Notes: generated from the sequence alone by a model not told the origin. DNA of 64,000 bases from Tolypeutes matacus (GCA_026826555.1 JAKSZT010054324.1:7019581-7083580), one strand, 5' to 3'. Counted from the first letter of the stretch, positions 34,380 through 45,986 are shown. Program-made: numbers and translations.

Positions 34380-36295
34380 AATTCCTTGACAGTAATAATA
34401 CTGAATTTTAATGGATTAAACTCACCAGTCAAGAGACACGGATTGGTATAATAGATAAGGAAATATGACCCAACTAGATACTGTCTACAAGAATCCCACC
34501 TTTGACCCAGGGATGCAAGGATACTGAAAGTGAATGGTTGGAAAACAATTTTACAAGCAAACAATAACCAAAAAAGGGTGGGAGTAGCTATACTAATATC
34601 AGACAAAATAGACTTTAAATGCAAAACTATTGTAAGAGACAAAGACAGACACTATATATTCCTAAAAGGGGTATTCCTAAAAGAAAGAACAATCATAAAT
34701 GTTTATGCACCCAACTGGGCACTTCAGAATACATGAGGCAAGCACTGGAAAAACTAAATGGAGAAATGGATTCCTCTAAAATTATAGTGGAGGACTTTAA
34801 TACACCATTATCACCATTAGACAGAACATCTCAACAGAGAATCAATAAAGAAACAAAGACTTTGAATAATACATTAGAGGATCTGGACCTAATAGACATA
34901 TACAGAACACCACACCCAAATACAGTGGGATATACATTCTTTTTTAGTGCAAATGGATCATTCACTGAAATAGACCACATGTTGGCCAGAGAACTACTCT
35001 CAATGAATTCAGAAAGACTGAAATTATACAAAGTAATTTCTCTGACCACAATGGAATGAAGCTGGAAATCAGTAAGGGCCGGAGAACCAGATTAGGCACA
35101 AAAATATGGAAGTTAAACAACACAATCTTAGACAAACAGTGGATCAAGGAGGAAATCTCAAAAGAAATCAGGGGGATGGATGTGGCTCAAATGGTTGGGC
35201 ATCTGTCTCCCATATGGAGGACCTGGGTTCTATCCCCAGGACCTACCAGTAAAAATTAAAATTAAAAAAAAAAGAAATCAGTAACTACCTTGAAACGAAT
35301 GAAAATGACAACACAACACATCAAAACCTATGGGATGTAGCAAAAGCTGTACTCAAGATGGATCAAAGTTCTAAATATAAAAGCCAAGAACATAAAGACC
35401 TTGGAAGATAATGTAGGGAAGCATCTACAGGATCCTGTAATATGAAATGGTTTCATGAAATTCACACCCAAAGCATGGACAGCAAAAGAGAAAAATAGAT
35501 AAACGGGACCTCCTCAAAATTAAAAACTTTTGCACTTCAAAGGAGTTTGTCAAGAAAGTGAAAAGGCAGGCTAACCAATGGAGAAAATATTTGAAAACGA
35601 TATATCTGATAGGAGCCTAAGATCCAGCATATACAAAGAAATCCCACATCTTGAACATAAAAAGACAAACAACCCATTTAAAAATTGGGCCAGTGATCTG
35701 AATAGACACTTCTCCAAAGAAGAAATACAAATGGCTAAAAAGCACATGAAAAGATGCTCCACATCACTAGCTATAAGGAAAATGCAAATCAAAACTACAT
35801 TGAGATATCATCTTACACCCATTAGACTGGAGGCTATTTTAAAAAAAAGCAGGGAACTACAAGTGTTGGAGAAGATGTGGAAGAACAGGAACCCTCATCC
35901 ACTGCTAGTGGAAATGTAGAATGGTGCAGCCATTGTGGAGGACAGTTTGACAGTTCCTCAAAAAACTAACTATGGATCTCCAATATTGTCCAGCAATTCC
36001 ACTGCTGGGTTTATTCCCAGAAGAATTGAAACAAGGACATGAACAGATACAAGCACACCAATGTTTATAGCAGCATTATTCACTATTGCCAAAAGTTGGT
36101 ATCAACCCAAATGCCCATCAACAGATGAATGGATAAACAAAATGTGGTGCATACATACAATGGAATATTACTCAGCTGTAAGAAGGAATGCAGTACTAAC
36201 ACACAGGATAAAATGGATGAATCTTAAGGATCTTAAGTTGAGTGAAGCAAGCCAGGCATTGAAGCACAGATATTACATGACCTCACTGATATGAG
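34380..36295 (+). pseudogene. L1 ORF2 with reverse transcriptase deleted
   Basis: The N-terminal endonuclease domain is recognisable: 'NFNGLNSP' at the start, 'LQESHL' near 34485, 'DFNTPLS' in the open piece 34619-35059, and the SDH triplet at 35041-35049 in another frame. A SINE interrupts at 35172-35268. At about 35355 the frame jumps to the C-terminus, omitting roughly 700 codons including all RT motifs. It then continues through 35578-35919 ('[19 protein letters not shown]') and 'MEYYSAVRRNAV' (36061-36294). It cannot retrotranspose itself. Confidence 0.85.
35172..35268 (+). mobile_element. Monomeric tRNA-derived SINE inside L1 ORF2
   Basis: One tRNA-like unit, with 'gatgtggctcaaatgg' and the B-box-like 'gggttctatcccc', plus an A-rich tail. 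Flanked by the 13-base repeat 'aaaaagaaatcag' at 35159-35171 and 35269-35281. Removing it restores continuous L1 sequence, so it is younger than the nested L1. Confidence 0.9.
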
Positions 36296-37320
36296 TTAAG
36301 CAAATTGGGCAGACTCACAGAGTTAGATTCCGAAAGATAGGTTTACAGGTAATAGAAGGTAATAGAAGAACGTTGTGAGCCAATGCCCAAATGGGCAAAA
36401 TCTATAATAAATTTGAAGCGTGTAGTTGTGCAGTAAAGGGATATGATGGGGGGTGTGGTGATAATATTGGTTTGGGCAGTGCTGGTTTGACAGGGGGGTA
36501 GGGTGAGGAGGGTGGGTTGGATGGTCCATTGAACTGGGGAGGAGGTTGGGGGAGGGAGCAGGTGAACACTGGGTATTGGCGGGTACATGTTTGAAACTAC
36601 AATGTTGGGAAGTTCTTTTGGCAATATGACAAGGAAGGGTTATTGGTTTAGAGTGTTAGATGGGGGGTGGCATTCAGGACAGGGTGCATCTGGGGCAGCC
36701 TTCTAAGGAGTGTGCAAGTGATCATTTTGTCACAGTGTGATGTATCAGTGGGTGAAGACCCATATAATGAGCAGGAAGGAGTTGGACTCCCATCCTGGGG
36801 AGGCATGCTATGTTCTCAAACAGAGGAGCAGGGGTCTCTCGTGAGCATGGACAGTGCCTAATAGGGGAGGACAGAACAGTATGCCAAGCCCTCAGTGTTG
36901 TTGCAAATAACTATGAATCTTGTCATTCAAGGGGTAAAGCCTGGTGGTCACCATGGGCCCTAAGGGGAGGGGGAGGGAGGAATTGAATAGATGGAACAGG
37001 GGGTATTTGGGGGGGTGATGGAAGTGTTCTACATGATCTTGCAATGATGGATACAGGCCATGTTGAATTTCATCAAAAACTTATAGTTGTATATGGTCCA
37101 AAATCTAAACCATAATGTAAATCATTGACCATGGTTAGTAGCTATATTTCAATATTTGTACATCAGCTGTATCAAATGTATCATCCACATATAAAAAGGT
37201 TATTAATATGGGAAGGGGGGAAAGGGGAAGATTGTTGGGTAAATGAGAGTCCCCTGTATTCTGTATGTGACTTTACTGTGACCTAAAACTTCTTTGAAGA
37301 CAAAAATGAAAAAAGTAATA
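36296..37320 (+). other. L1 3'UTR
   Basis: Begins right after the ORF2 end and includes G-rich tracts (36430-36560 and 36960-37020). The last 300 bases have the words 'aatgatggatacaggccatg' and 'aaaccataatgtaaatc', which align with the end of family A ('atgacagatacaggccatt', 'aaactacaatgtaaact'). The A-rich end is near 37320. Confidence 0.8.
36493..36516 (+). other. G-quadruplex-type motif in L1 3'UTR
   Basis: Four runs of at least three G separated by loops of 2, 6 and 1 bases on the L1 sense strand. G-rich tracts in the 3'UTR are a known feature of mammalian L1. Folding is not shown here. Confidence 0.7.
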
Positions 37321-37489
37321 CACTAGGGGATTAAATGGAAGAAAATGTCACTGTCCATACAGGACAACAGATCTTACAGTGATGAAAGGCAAAATGTCAA
37401 AAAAACATTTTTTAATATTTTTCATTATTTTTAATATCCCAATTATCTTATTTTATTTTTAGTGTGTTTTTTTTTTCTGTATTTTATTT

Positions 37490-39690
37490 CTTACGTTTAA
37501 AACTATCATTACTGTTTCATTTTCTTATTAGTTGCATTTGGCTATTTTATTGGCTTCATTTTTGAAGAAATTTTGCATCACAGAAGGGTTACAACTGTGG
37601 TAGGGGAGGACCATTGGTGTGGGGTGTCAGTGATGGGGGATACCTAGAAGGAGGTTCACCTGGGCATACATATAAGGCATATAAATGTGTTCAAGTGTTC
37701 ATGGGGCATTGCCACAGTGGGTGGAGATTCACACAATAACCAAAAGAATATCAAATTCCCACCCTGCGGAGCTCTGCCACGTTCTCTAATGGAACAGCAA
37801 CAATCTCCCAAGTACAAGGGCAATGAGTAGTGAAGGAGGATAGTCCATTGATGACTTGATATTGATGCTTTTGCTTATAAGCCTTTGCTCTTGAAATTGA
37901 AACTTAGTTTAGTGTTCTAGGGTGCCTAAGAATTACCTACTGGGAGCCTCCTTGTTGCTCAACATGGCCTCTCTCTAAGCCAAACTCAGTATATAAATGC
38001 AATAACTTTCCCCCAGCATGGGAAATGACTCCCAGGGATAAGCCTTCCTGGCACCAAGGGATTGCTACCAAGTACCAACAAGCAAAGCAACTGGAAAAAA
38101 AAAAAAAAAGACCTTGACCAAAAGGGGGAAAAGGTAAAGACAAATGAGTTTACATGGCTAAGAGACTTCAAAGTGAGTCGGGAGGTCATTCCAGAGGTAA
38201 CACTTATGCACATCTCAGCAGGATCTCATTGACAGCTAAAGTAGATACTACCCCAAATAGTGGGGCTCCTGAGGGTTCTGGAAACATCCAGACTCTATAG
38301 TCAGGGCAGATAGCTCAGGAGTTTGGTCCCTTGTCAGTGGGCCATATTTTGGAATTTATGCTCCACAGTGTGATAGAGTTGGACTCAGTTGTGGTTTCCC
38401 TATACATGGCTCTTCTGTCCTTCTATTTGAACTTATAATTAGTACTAAAGTGGTATGAGTACATCCAAGAGCCTTAAATCTTTAGGCTGTCCATGTGCCA
38501 GCTGGGTCCTGAATCTCAATGGAGTTGCAACATCTACTCTCCAGTTCATTGGATTCACCCAGGGCAACTAAGGAGGACATTATGGATAATCAAGACACCA
38601 AGGAAACGAGAGTGTCTACAATTGTAAGCAAGAGAGTCCCATCCATCGGCTGTATGGGATTGAAGCCCCCCCACCCTCAATTAAAGGTGCAGTGGGCATC
38701 ACCATCCCAGCATCCTCAGGATTTAGGAAAGAACTTTGAACTAAAGTAGACTTATTAGTATTCTGCTATAGACTTATTGTATTTCTAGCAATGGAAGAAA
38801 TATCACTTATGTGGAGGCAGTTGCCACTGGACCTTCTGAGGGTAGAGAGAGGGAAATACCAGAAATCGGTTGGTCTTTATAAAGGGTATTTATTTGGGAT
38901 AGAAGTCCACAGTTACCAGGCCATCAAGTGTAAGTTTCTTACCTCACCAAAGTCCATTGACACATGTTGGAGCAAGACAGCTGCCGACATTTGCCAGGGT
39001 TCAGGCATCTTGGGTTCCTCTCTTCCCGGGGCTCCATTTCTTTCTAGGCTCAGCTCCTCTGTTACCTCCACAAGGCCAGCTGTAGACTCTCAGGCAAATG
39101 GTTCATGTCTTTGCCCAGGGCCTTCTCTCCTTCCTCACGACCAAGCTCTCTTACTTCCTAGGGCTCCAACTCAAGACTCCAACATCAGAACTACTACAAT
39201 TCTATCCTTTGCCATGCCTTTTATATTTGATTCCCCACCCACCAAGGGGAGGGGCTCAACACCCTACTGACGTGGGCCAGTCAACGCCCTAATCATAACT
39301 TAATCATGCCCAGATTAACAGACCAGTTTACAAGCATAATCCAATATCTATTTTTAGAATTCATAACTATATCAAACTGCCAAACTGCTACAGGGGACAT
39401 TTTCTGGACTTGGGAATTGTCCTGAATGACATTACAATGACAGATACAGGCCATTACATATCTTGCCATAACCTACAGAATTGAGTGGGAGAGAGTGTAA
39501 ACTACAATGTAAACTATAATCCATGCTTAGTGGCAATGTTCCAAAATGTGTCTATCAGTTGCAATGTATGTACCTCACTAATGAAGGATGTTGCTAATGT
39601 GGGAGGTATGAGGAGCAGGGCATATGGGAATCCCTATATAGTCTCTGTAACATTTACATAATCTAAGTATCTTTTAAAAAATAAAAAAAA
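37490..39690 (+). mobile_element. Family A, long copy, with LTR insertion
   Basis: Collinear with 2011-3690 from the same 5' point to the same 3' end, once the LTR at 38854-39392 is removed. It follows the nested L1 after about 170 bases. Its A-rich tail is followed directly by the right copy of the 'atgtggtctac' repeat. A word similar to 'tgaaaggcaaaatg' occurs at 37382 and, as 'tgaaaagccaaaa', at 39691, so it may be a separate insertion near the L1 tail. Part of the element resembles the L1 3'UTR just upstream. Confidence 0.75.
38854..39392 (-). mobile_element. Solo LTR, family B, truncated
   Basis: The reverse complement matches the LTR at 26459-27089 from its 'TGtagcagtttg' start (at 39392) towards its end. 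The last 35 or so bases, including 'gactaataca', are missing on the left side. The adjoining family A sequence has also lost about 17 bases (compare 3361-3377), so a small deletion removed the junction. The internal part carries the longest open minus/plus shadow frames, which have no viral domain. Confidence 0.85.
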
Positions 39691-39717
39691 TGAAAAGCCA
39701 AAAAAAATGTGGTCTAC

Positions 39718-40350
39718 TCTGAAAAATGATCCATGCTCATTGAGAATGTATATCCTGCTGTTTGGCAGTGTAATGTCCTGTATATGTCTGTTAGGTTTAG
39801 TCATTTATCATATTGTTCAAGTTCTCTATTTCTTTACTGATCCTTTGTCTAAATGTCTTATCTATTGATGAGAGTGGTGTATTGACATTTCCAACTATTA
39901 TTGTAGAGTTGTGTATTTCTCCCTTCAGTTTTGCCAGTGTTTGCCTCATGTATTTTGGGGCACCATTGTTAGGTGCATAAATAGTTATAATAGCTCTTTC
40001 TTCTTGATGGAGTGTCCTTTTCATTAATATATAATGTCCTTCATTGTCTATTATAATAGTTTTGCATTTAAAGTCTATTTTTTTTTTTTTTTTGGATATT
40101 AGTATAACTAACCCAGCTCTATTTTGCTTACAATTTGTATGGAATATCTTTTTCCAACCTTTCAATTTCAACCTATTTGTGACTTTGGGTCTAAGGTGCA
40201 TCACTTGTAAACAGCATATAGTTGGACTGTGCTTTTTTTTTTTTTACCCATTCTGTCAATCTGTACCTTTTGATTGGGGAGTTTAATCCATTAACATTCA
40301 ATGTTATTACTGTAAAGGCAGTACTTACTTCAGCTATTTTATCCTTTAGT
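39718..40350 (-). pseudogene. L1 ORF2 endonuclease domain remnant
   Basis: Minus-strand continuation of the interrupted L1. A 136-codon open piece (39797-40204) has 'GLVILISKKKKKIDFKCKT', with an expanded lysine run, and 'YAPNNGAPKYMRQTLAKL'. The catalytic 'DFN' triplet reads NVN, so the active-site aspartate is lost. Only the N-terminal third of ORF2 is here. Confidence 0.85.
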
Positions 40351-40479
40351 TTTTATATATCATGTCTTTTTTTGCCTTGCTTTTAACACTTTCAGTTACT
40401 CTTACTGATAATTTTCATTCATACACTCTAATCCAAGCCTCTATCTCATGTCTTTTCCTTTCAGCCTACAGAATTCACT

Positions 40480-41250
40480 TTAGTATTTCTTGTGGGGCAG
40501 GTCTCTTGATGAAATTTCTCAGTTCCTCTTTATCTGTGAGTATTTTAAACTCTCTCTCATTTTTTAATGAAAGTTTTGCCAGATAAATAATTTCTGGCTG
40601 AAAGTTTTTCTCTTTTGGTACCTTAAATATATCCTACCACTGTTTTCTTGCCTGCATGGGTTCTGATGAGAAATTGGTGCTTAATCTTTTGGGAGCTCCC
40701 TTTTACATTAAACATTGCTTTTCCCTTGCAGCTTTCCTTGACATTAGCATCAATATTTTGATTACTATGTGTCTTGGAAAGGTTCTCTTCAAGTTTATCC
40801 TGTTTGGGATTCATTGGGTTTTTAAAATATGCCTACTCATATCCTCTTTAAAATGTGTTAAGTTTGTCATTATTCTTTGAATATTTCTTCCGTGTCTTTC
40901 TCTTTCTTCTCCTTCTGTGACTCCCATAATGCATATATTAGTGTGCTTGATGGTGTCCCACAGTTCTCTTAGGCTCTGTTAATTTTTTTTCTTCATTCTT
41001 TTTTTCTTTCTGCGCCTCAATTGTCTTGTCTTTGAGTTCACTTATTCTTTCTTCTCTCACATCCAATCTGCTTTTGAATCCTTCTAGGAAATTTTTCATT
41101 TCAGTTACTGTGGTCTTCAACTCGAGTATTTCTGCTTGCTTCCATTTTAAAATATCAGTCTCTTTATTGAGATTCTTACATTGCTCATTCATTGTTTTCC
41201 TGATATCCTTTAGTTCTTTCTTTGTTTTCCTTTAACTCCTTGAGCAAACT
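40480..41250 (-). pseudogene. L1 ORF1 remnant
   Basis: On the minus strand, a charged coiled coil (open piece 41192-40938, with 'LKTTVTEMKNFLEGFKSRL') is followed by a decayed C-terminal domain (about 40800-40500). Several stops. It shares words with the ORF1 of the half-L1 elements more than with the nested plus-strand L1. Confidence 0.75.
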
Positions 41251-42292
41251 GATTATTCTTTAGCCTTTGTCAAATCTGTGTAAAATTTGATCATCTTCTT
41301 TGATGATTTTAATTTTTATGCTGTCTCTTTGAGTGTGCCATAATTTTCTGTTTCTTTGTTTGTCTTGTGATTTTTGTTGTGAACTGTAAAATTTTAATAT
41401 CTTTAAAAAATAAATTCTGGGATTTAGACCTCAAGCTGCTTGTTCCTTAAGTTTGAATCCTTTTAGTAATATGACAGAAATTTTCTTGAGCTCCAGGAGC
41501 TAACAAAAACAACAAATGCTAAAAAAAAAAAAAAAAAAACAATAACAACCAAACAAACAAAATAACACCTTTCATTGTCTGAAAATTGACTCTGTGCTGT
41601 CTGGTTCTCTCCTTCAGAGTTTAGCCCTCCAATCAAGAACGGCCTGAGACAAAAGTGAAGTATGGGGTCCTTCCATCTTTTCTGGCTTGTATTTTGGCCT
41701 GGAATTGTGCTTAATTGTTGCCTTAGGAAATTCTCTGAATCAAAATGTCCCCCTACTCCTTAAGATATAGACTTTACCTATGACTCTACTGTATGTCTTA
41801 AAGCAACATAATTCTTTACCTCAGGCCATTTTGACTTAATTGTTTCTTACACTGTTTTAGATGTCTGCAACTTGCTTCTACCTGCTGGGAAAATTCTTGG
41901 AGGGCAAGAAAAAGGTGAGTTTCCTGACTCTGTTATTTAGGTTGTCCCAGGACAGATTGCAACCAACACACTGGCACACCATTATACACATAGGGGTTAC
42001 TCTGTTCCCTCCAGAACAGGAGCAGGGACTCACAATGGGAACACAGGCTGTCTCCACACTGCACCAGGCAGGAGTTGGCAGAGGAGCTAGCAAGAGTACC
42101 ATGACCATCTTCTACCATTTTTAAAGCTGAATTTTCTTCATAAGGCACTTGTCCAGTTACTACAACCCTTTAACTGTTTTCCAGAGTTTTGAGGAAGGTG
42201 GCTCTGCCAGTATTTGCCAGTTGTTCAAAGATTTTGTGGGGAAATGGCACCCTGCAGCATCTTAATGCCACCATCTTGGATGACCAGAAATG
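41251..42292 (-). promoter_or_regulatory. L1 5'UTR (minus strand)
   Basis: Ends at the element's start with 'ccaccatcttgg' on the plus strand, the reverse of the common L1 'ccaagatggtgg' start. About 120 bases from that start match the 5' ends of the half-L1s, including the words 'tttgaacaac' and 'ggaaaacagttaaa'. Contains an A run at 41521-41539 (plus strand). No polypyrimidine tract like that of the nested L1. Confidence 0.7.
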
Positions 42293-42309
42293 CCCAGTAT
42301 TTTTTATTA

Positions 42310-43387
42310 TGACTTTGTGATAAATTCCCAGAAGTAGATAAAAGTAAATTACTGTCATTCCTAGATATGAATAGAAAATTTAAAGCCAGTTAGCTGTAAA
42401 TATGGTATATATAGAACTTCAAAGTAAGGATAAACACCACAGATTCCAGAATGTGATGAAATAAGCCTTCATTGAAAATAAGATACTTCAATATAGATAA
42501 TAAGGGAGAATTTAGAGTGTACTGAAGGGAGATGATGAAAGTATTCCAGTCTTACTAAAGCATTACTTCAGTACTTCATAAAAGTAATTAGCATTATTAT
42601 ATGCCAACTATTGTTCCAGGTATTTGGGGGAAAGGATGAATCATACTGATTTCAATTAATTACAATATTGGCAGAGAATTTCAGTTAGTGAGTGTTTTTT
42701 TCATTGTTCTTTCCTCTGGCAGGAAAAAAGCTGATCTTTGAACTTTAGCATAAACATTTTATTTGTAGACGAAATTTAGAGGGTCTCAGATCAAACTAGA
42801 CTTCATCATTCAATCATTCATCTAATCATTCAACAGTTACTGAGCAACAACATGGGCTAGAGAAGGAAAGAAGAAGAGGGAAATGACAAAGTTCTTTTCC
42901 TCACCATTTGAATTTACATAAATATGTAAATAAATATGCATTTAATATATTTCATAGTGGGCTTATAAACTCACTCATTTTTACAGATCGTGCACTTAAA
43001 AATTCCTCTCTCTTCTTTCTAAGAGTTTGTAATTGCTCTCATAGTTTGGAACTTCTACACAAAAGTTGTTAGGTTTCGATTCTTTTTTCCTTTGATCCAG
43101 TCTTCTAGGTTTATCGTTTACTACATTGATATAGTAATCCTCCTGAAAGCAGGTTTAAAAAGGTCTTGCTATCAATCTATATTAGTTGATCCTGCAAGAT
43201 AAGATCAAAATATTGGTTTTTCCCATTCTAGTATCCAGATGGTTAGAGATGTTCCATATTATTAAATGTGGTTATCTAAAGCATTACAAAGACTCTAAAC
43301 CAAAAGAGTAACTAAGGAAATTGGATACTTTTAGATTATCAATTGACATCTCTCTTTAGAAATTGTGAATGTAAACACTTTTCCATC
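42310..43387. other. Unclassified AT-rich sequence
   Basis: No gene or repeat family recognised. It holds short 'aatcattcatctaatcattc' steps near 42810. Confidence 0.4.
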
Positions 43388-43401
43388 TGGAGTCTTTTTT
43401 T

Positions 43402-43983
43402 TTTAATAATTTTTATTTTTTATTTTTAAAGGAGCTTTAGATTACACTAATATTACATTGAAAATATAGGGGATTCCCATAAACCCCAACCCTCCCCCTC
43501 CCACATTTTCCCACATTAACAACATCTTTCATTAGTGTGGTACATTTGATACAATTGATGAACACATATTGAAGCATTGCTACTAATGGTAGTCTATAGT
43601 TTACATTATGTTTTCCACTCTTCCCTGCACATTTTTGTAGGTTTTGATAGAATGTAAAATGGCTGGTATCCGTCATTGTAATATCATGCAGAATGATTTC
43701 AATGCCTAAAAAGGGCCATGTTACCTCCATTGTTCCCTCTCCCTCCCCTCTGAACCTCTGGTGACCACTGTCTTTATATCAATATTACAAGTTCTTCCAT
43801 TACTGATGATGGACAATGACCAACCCAAGAAGCAGAGAGTATCTTCAACTGCAAGCAAGACAGTTCCATTCATCTGCCCCATGGGGTCTAAATCCCCCTC
43901 ATAATCGGAAGCAGACTTAGGCATCACCATACCCAAATCCTCAAGATAAAGGAATGAACAAACATAAGGGGTGAAAGCAACTA
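43402..43983 (-). mobile_element. Family A with 5' inversion
   Basis: Positions 43402-43804 are the family A 3' end in antisense. From 43805 to about 43957 the sequence is family A in sense (matching about 3078-3240), so the 5' part is inverted. A 14-base repeat 'tggagtcttttttt' at 43388-43401 and 43984-43997 bounds the whole unit. About 25 bases of unmatched filler lie at its right end. Inversion with intact target repeats is the mark of L1 twin priming. Confidence 0.85.
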
Positions 43984-43999
43984 TGGAGTCTTTTTTTAA

Positions 44000-45119
44000 A
44001 GCATTTCTTTACCTCCACATTTAGGTACATTGACGGCATTTCAGGGGCTGTATGACATCACTGCCAGTTTTTGTAGGCCCCAGAGAAAAGCTGACAATGG
44101 TTCAAAAAATATGAAACCATTCTATCAAGTAAGATTTATTCTGCTCATTTCCCTTAAATTAAAATATGTAAGGTCAGGCACCAAGTTTTCTTTACTTCAA
44201 TTACCCTCACTGTGTCTACCACACATCAAGTATTCAACGATTATTTATCAAATTGAGTTATATAGTTAAAATATTAGTGATGACCTAAAGCAATTGATTC
44301 TTGAAGTTCACCTGAACTTATTGAGATTTTAATACAAAATTTTTTCCATTTTAAAATATGTTTTTGAGAACATTTACAACAATTCATGAATGTTAACAAT
44401 GGGAAAATTCTACAATTGTTTATGACATATATTTCATTCTAGATTTATAAGCCAACTACTGAAGAAAAAGTCATTTATCTCTTTTACTTTCTTATTTTTG
44501 GAAATTGCTTAATAAATACTATAATTCTCACTATTCATGGTTGTAGGGGCATAGAAATGTCCTTTAGTCAAGAATTTGTGACATAAACTCCTTGAATATG
44601 AAAACTAAAATAATAGAGGACTCCTGATGCATTGTCATTGCTGTACAATAATGAGCCCAAATTCTCCCCACTGCCCACATCACTGGCAGGGAGTATATTA
44701 AACATTAAGGATTTACCACAAGGATAACATTTAGGGCAGTGCTGCAGGACCCTGAGGAATGCTATGCCCAGAACACCCTAAGAATGTTTTCACTGCTATA
44801 ACCCAAAAGACTCCAGATCGAAAGCCACTGGAAGAATTAAAATTGTTAATGGAATGCCAATATTATGACAATATTTTATTCCAATATCTTGGAATAAATA
44901 TTATTTCTTTGGAAGCTTTATTGACTGTGATTGTCTACTTATTCCATTAGATGACAAGCGTTCTGGCAGGCCAGCAGAGGTGCAGGTGGCCTTGCCTACA
45001 CCTTGGAGACTTCTGTCACTCTGGTTAGGAAGATTACTGGCTCAATCGTACACATTCCATTATGTTGCATTAAAGCAAAACTATACATATTAGAGAAAAC
45101 AATTGTTTACTAGTGTATT
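44000..45119. other. Unclassified sequence
   Basis: No gene recognised. 'caagtattcaacgattattt' near 44227 may be the end of an L2. The rest shows nothing. Confidence 0.4.
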
Positions 45120-45185
45120 TTATTTTATTTTATTTTTAAAATAAAGTGCAATTTTTATTGAGTACTTTCTTCATTGCCAGGTACT

Positions 45186-45189
<4 letters not shown>

Positions 45190-45225
<36 letters not shown>

Positions 45226-45986
45226 TATACTTTTTTTACTTTTTTAAAAAGAAATTTTAGATTACATAAATGTTACGTAAAAATTTAGGAGATTCTCATA
45301 TACCCCGCTCCCAACCACTCCCACATTTTTCCAAATTAATAACATCCTTCATTAATGTGGTACATTTGTTACAATTGATGAACACATTTTGGAGCATTGC
45401 CACGAAGTGTGAATTATAGTTTACATTGTAGTTTACACTCGCTCCCACACAATTTTTTAAGTTAGGATAAGATATATAATGGCTTGTATCTGTCATTGTA
45501 ATGTCATTCAGGACAATTCCCAAAGTCCCATAAATGTCCCCATATTACACCTGTTTTTCCCTCAGAAACTCCAGTGGCCACTGCTTCCATATCAATGATA
45601 AAAGTTCTTCCATTGCTAGAATCACAATAATCACAATATATTTGAACCTATAGTTAGTGCTATAGTTGATAAATGTATGTCCAAGAGACTTAAACCTTTG
45701 GGCTGTCCATGTGCCAGCTGGGCTCTGAATTTCAACAGAGTTGCAGCACCTACCCTCTAGTTCATTGAACTCACCAGGACAACTAACAAGGAGATGATGA
45801 TGGACAATGAGCATCCCAAGGAACAGAGAGAACCTACAACTGCAAGCAAGATAGTCCCATCCATCTGCCCCGTAGGATCTAAGCCCCCTCTCAATCAGAG
45901 GTGGAGTGGGCATCACCATCCCAAAATCCTCAGGTTTGGGGAATGAATGATGGACTAGAATAGACTTACTGGTATTCTAGTTTTAG
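45190..45986 (-). mobile_element. Family A with 5' inversion and long tail
   Basis: A T run of over 30 bases (45190-45223) is the poly(A) tail of a minus-strand insertion. 45235-45637 is antisense family A. From about 45638 the sense strand runs in the opposite direction, matching 2934-3280. The two parts meet at nearly adjacent points of the unit, with a small 'atcacaataatcacaat' duplication at the joint. Target repeats are not obvious. The long tail suggests it is fairly young. Confidence 0.85.

Larger units (their letters stand above)
31566..37320 (+). mobile_element. Nested L1 with full 5'UTR, RT region deleted
   Basis: Inserted in the minus-strand L1. Order: 5'UTR of 1.76 kb, ORF1, endonuclease part of ORF2, a joint at about 35355 that removes the reverse transcriptase, ORF2 C-terminus, and a 3'UTR of 1 kb with G-rich tracts ending in A-rich sequence. 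The 11-base repeat 'atgtggtctac' is at 31555-31565 on the left. Its partner lies at 39707-39717, beyond the adjoining family A unit. The 5'UTR differs from that of the host L1, so two L1 subfamilies meet here. Confidence 0.85.
29972..42292 (-). mobile_element. Full-5'-end L1, internally deleted, interrupted by an 8.1-kb insertion
   Basis: On the minus strand, from right to left: a 5'UTR starting 'ccaagatggtggcattaaga' near 42276, ORF1 remnant (41250-40480), endonuclease (40350-39718), then after the interruption the middle of ORF2 (31565-30418), then the 3'UTR (about 30416-29972). Imperfect flanking repeats at 29958-29971 and 42293-42306 (12 of 14 bases match) support one insertion. Without the insert it is about 4.2 kb. 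The second half of ORF2 is missing at about 30417, where 3'UTR joins RT sequence. The start resembles that of the half-L1 elements at 11987 and 48892. Confidence 0.8.

Noticed and set aside
38791..39270. 159-codon plus-strand frame, the longest in the window
   Set aside because: It runs from family A into the antisense strand of an LTR; no viral or cellular domain, and the same LTR elsewhere gives only shorter shadow frames.
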